A stretch of 7,505 bases of DNA from an uncultured Selenomonadales bacterium (lineage in GTDB: Bacteria; Bacillota_C; Negativicutes; Selenomonadales; Selenomonadaceae), in the NCBI GenBank assembly GCA_947302675.1, contig CAMYWI010000057.1, positions 1-7,505 of the forward strand, read 5' to 3'. This document shows, piece by piece, positions 7,149 through 7,505 of the stretch (the stretch's first letter is position 1; each line of letters begins with the position of its first letter). Below the pieces are notes generated by a model. It was not told where the DNA came from. It did not search any database and worked only from the letters and a program-made list of their open reading frames with translations. The translations under genes and the position numbers were made by a program.

Positions 7149-7505
7149 GAGTATTCTCCTTGGTCGGAAGGTGTATCAAAATATTTTGCGCGTTGATTTG
7201 CGCGACGCCGAATTTGACCGTGTCGCCGACAGTGCACCCGAAATTTTGTCGCGGCTCGTTGAGAAGTTCGCCCGTCAAAATATTTTCGTCGACGGACGCG
7301 CAACGCACCCATAAAAGTTCGGGCTTATGTTCCGCGCCGAAAAAGTACACGACGACATCATCGGGATAATGCGGGTGGCGGAAGGCGTCGAGTGTCTTGA
7401 TAAGCCGCGTCTGTTCGCGGGCAGTATCGGCGGCTGTACGGTCGTTAATCATCTGAATTCTGTCGCGGAAGGCAAGCGAATATTCGTCCGTCAAAATCTT
7501 CAGCT
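7141..7505 (-). CDS. Uncharacterised small protein, 5' end probably beyond window; possible DUF2314-like domain
   Basis: About 120 codons are visible and the frame is still open at the right edge, so the true start is probably outside. A TTG at 7494 is the only plausible internal start, and it has no convincing Shine-Dalgarno sequence. The protein is soluble, with no signal peptide or membrane segment visible. An N-terminal charged, probably helical stretch leads to DDVVVYFFGAEHKPELLWVR. The second half has the pattern W-V, then GELLNEP, then GDTVKF, ending in a strand-like ILIHLP. This order resembles DUF2314-type domains, where a Trp strand is followed by GxLxNEP and GDxVxF; that is recognition by eye, not a firm assignment. 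Its stop lies within the start of the FAD oxidoreductase gene (8-nt overlap), so the two are co-transcribed and probably translationally coupled. I cannot assign a function. Confidence 0.6.
   Translation of the reverse strand, partial: LKILTDEYSLAFRDRIQMINDRTAADTAREQTRLIKTLDAFRHPHYPDDVVVYFFGAEHKPELLWVRCASVDENILTGELLNEPRQNFGCTVGDTVKFGVAQINAQNILIHLPTKENTLA
7156..7161 (-). promoter_or_regulatory. Ribosome binding site supporting the TTG start of the FAD oxidoreductase
   Basis: AAGGAG lies 7 nt before the TTG at 7148, inside the last codons of the upstream gene. With no ATG or GTG in frame before the upstream stop, this site decides the start codon. Confidence 0.75.

Noticed and set aside
1..7505. 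Search for a defence system, toxin-antitoxin pair, mobile element or CRISPR array
   Set aside because: Every gene belongs to a core-type operon with uniform composition, and there is no transposase, integrase, direct-repeat array or terminal inverted repeat.

Overview
The window is a single, almost gapless run of seven genes, all on the minus strand, so it reads from right to left. No intergenic gap exceeds 11 nt, and five of the six junctions overlap or are separated by at most 1 nt. There is no non-coding stretch longer than about a dozen bases, and I found no promoter, terminator, RNA gene, mobile element or CRISPR array. The whole window looks like the interior of one transcription unit whose promoter lies to the right of base 7505 and which continues left of base 1.

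In transcription order the genes are: (1) the 3' part of a small uncharacterised protein, possibly DUF2314-like (7505-7141); (2) an FAD-dependent oxidoreductase of the UDP-galactopyranose-mutase/amine-oxidase superfamily, starting at TTG (7148-5592); (3) a multi-pass membrane protein with the hallmarks of a GT-C-like glycosyltransferase and a soluble C-terminal domain (5595-3940); (4) an exported SpoIID/LytB-family peptidoglycan lytic enzyme (3938-2835); (5) an exported solute-binding-protein-fold protein that reads as a periplasmic cyclohexadienyl dehydratase, PheC (2823-2026); (6) queA (2025-955); (7) tgt, cut off by the left edge (955-1). Genes 2-5 act in or across the envelope. Genes 6-7 are consecutive queuosine-tRNA steps: Tgt inserts preQ1 and QueA converts it to epoxyqueuosine.

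Organism (inference): a SpoIID-family protein and queA-tgt beside a periplasmic PheC-type enzyme suggest a bacterium of Firmicutes descent with a periplasm, most plausibly a diderm Firmicute (Negativicutes, Selenomonadales-like). The DNA is of moderate GC, with GC-rich codons (GCG, GGC, GTC, CCG) interrupted by many A-tract/T-tract runs from AAA, TTT and ATT codons. That assignment rests on gene content only.

The most noteworthy points are the likely PheC identity of a gene that would normally be labelled an amino-acid ABC-transporter binding protein, and the translationally coupled flavoprotein/GT-C-like membrane protein pair, which looks like an uncharacterised envelope-glycan module. I see no evidence for a defence system or other accessory island; the rest is an ordinary chromosomal operon.
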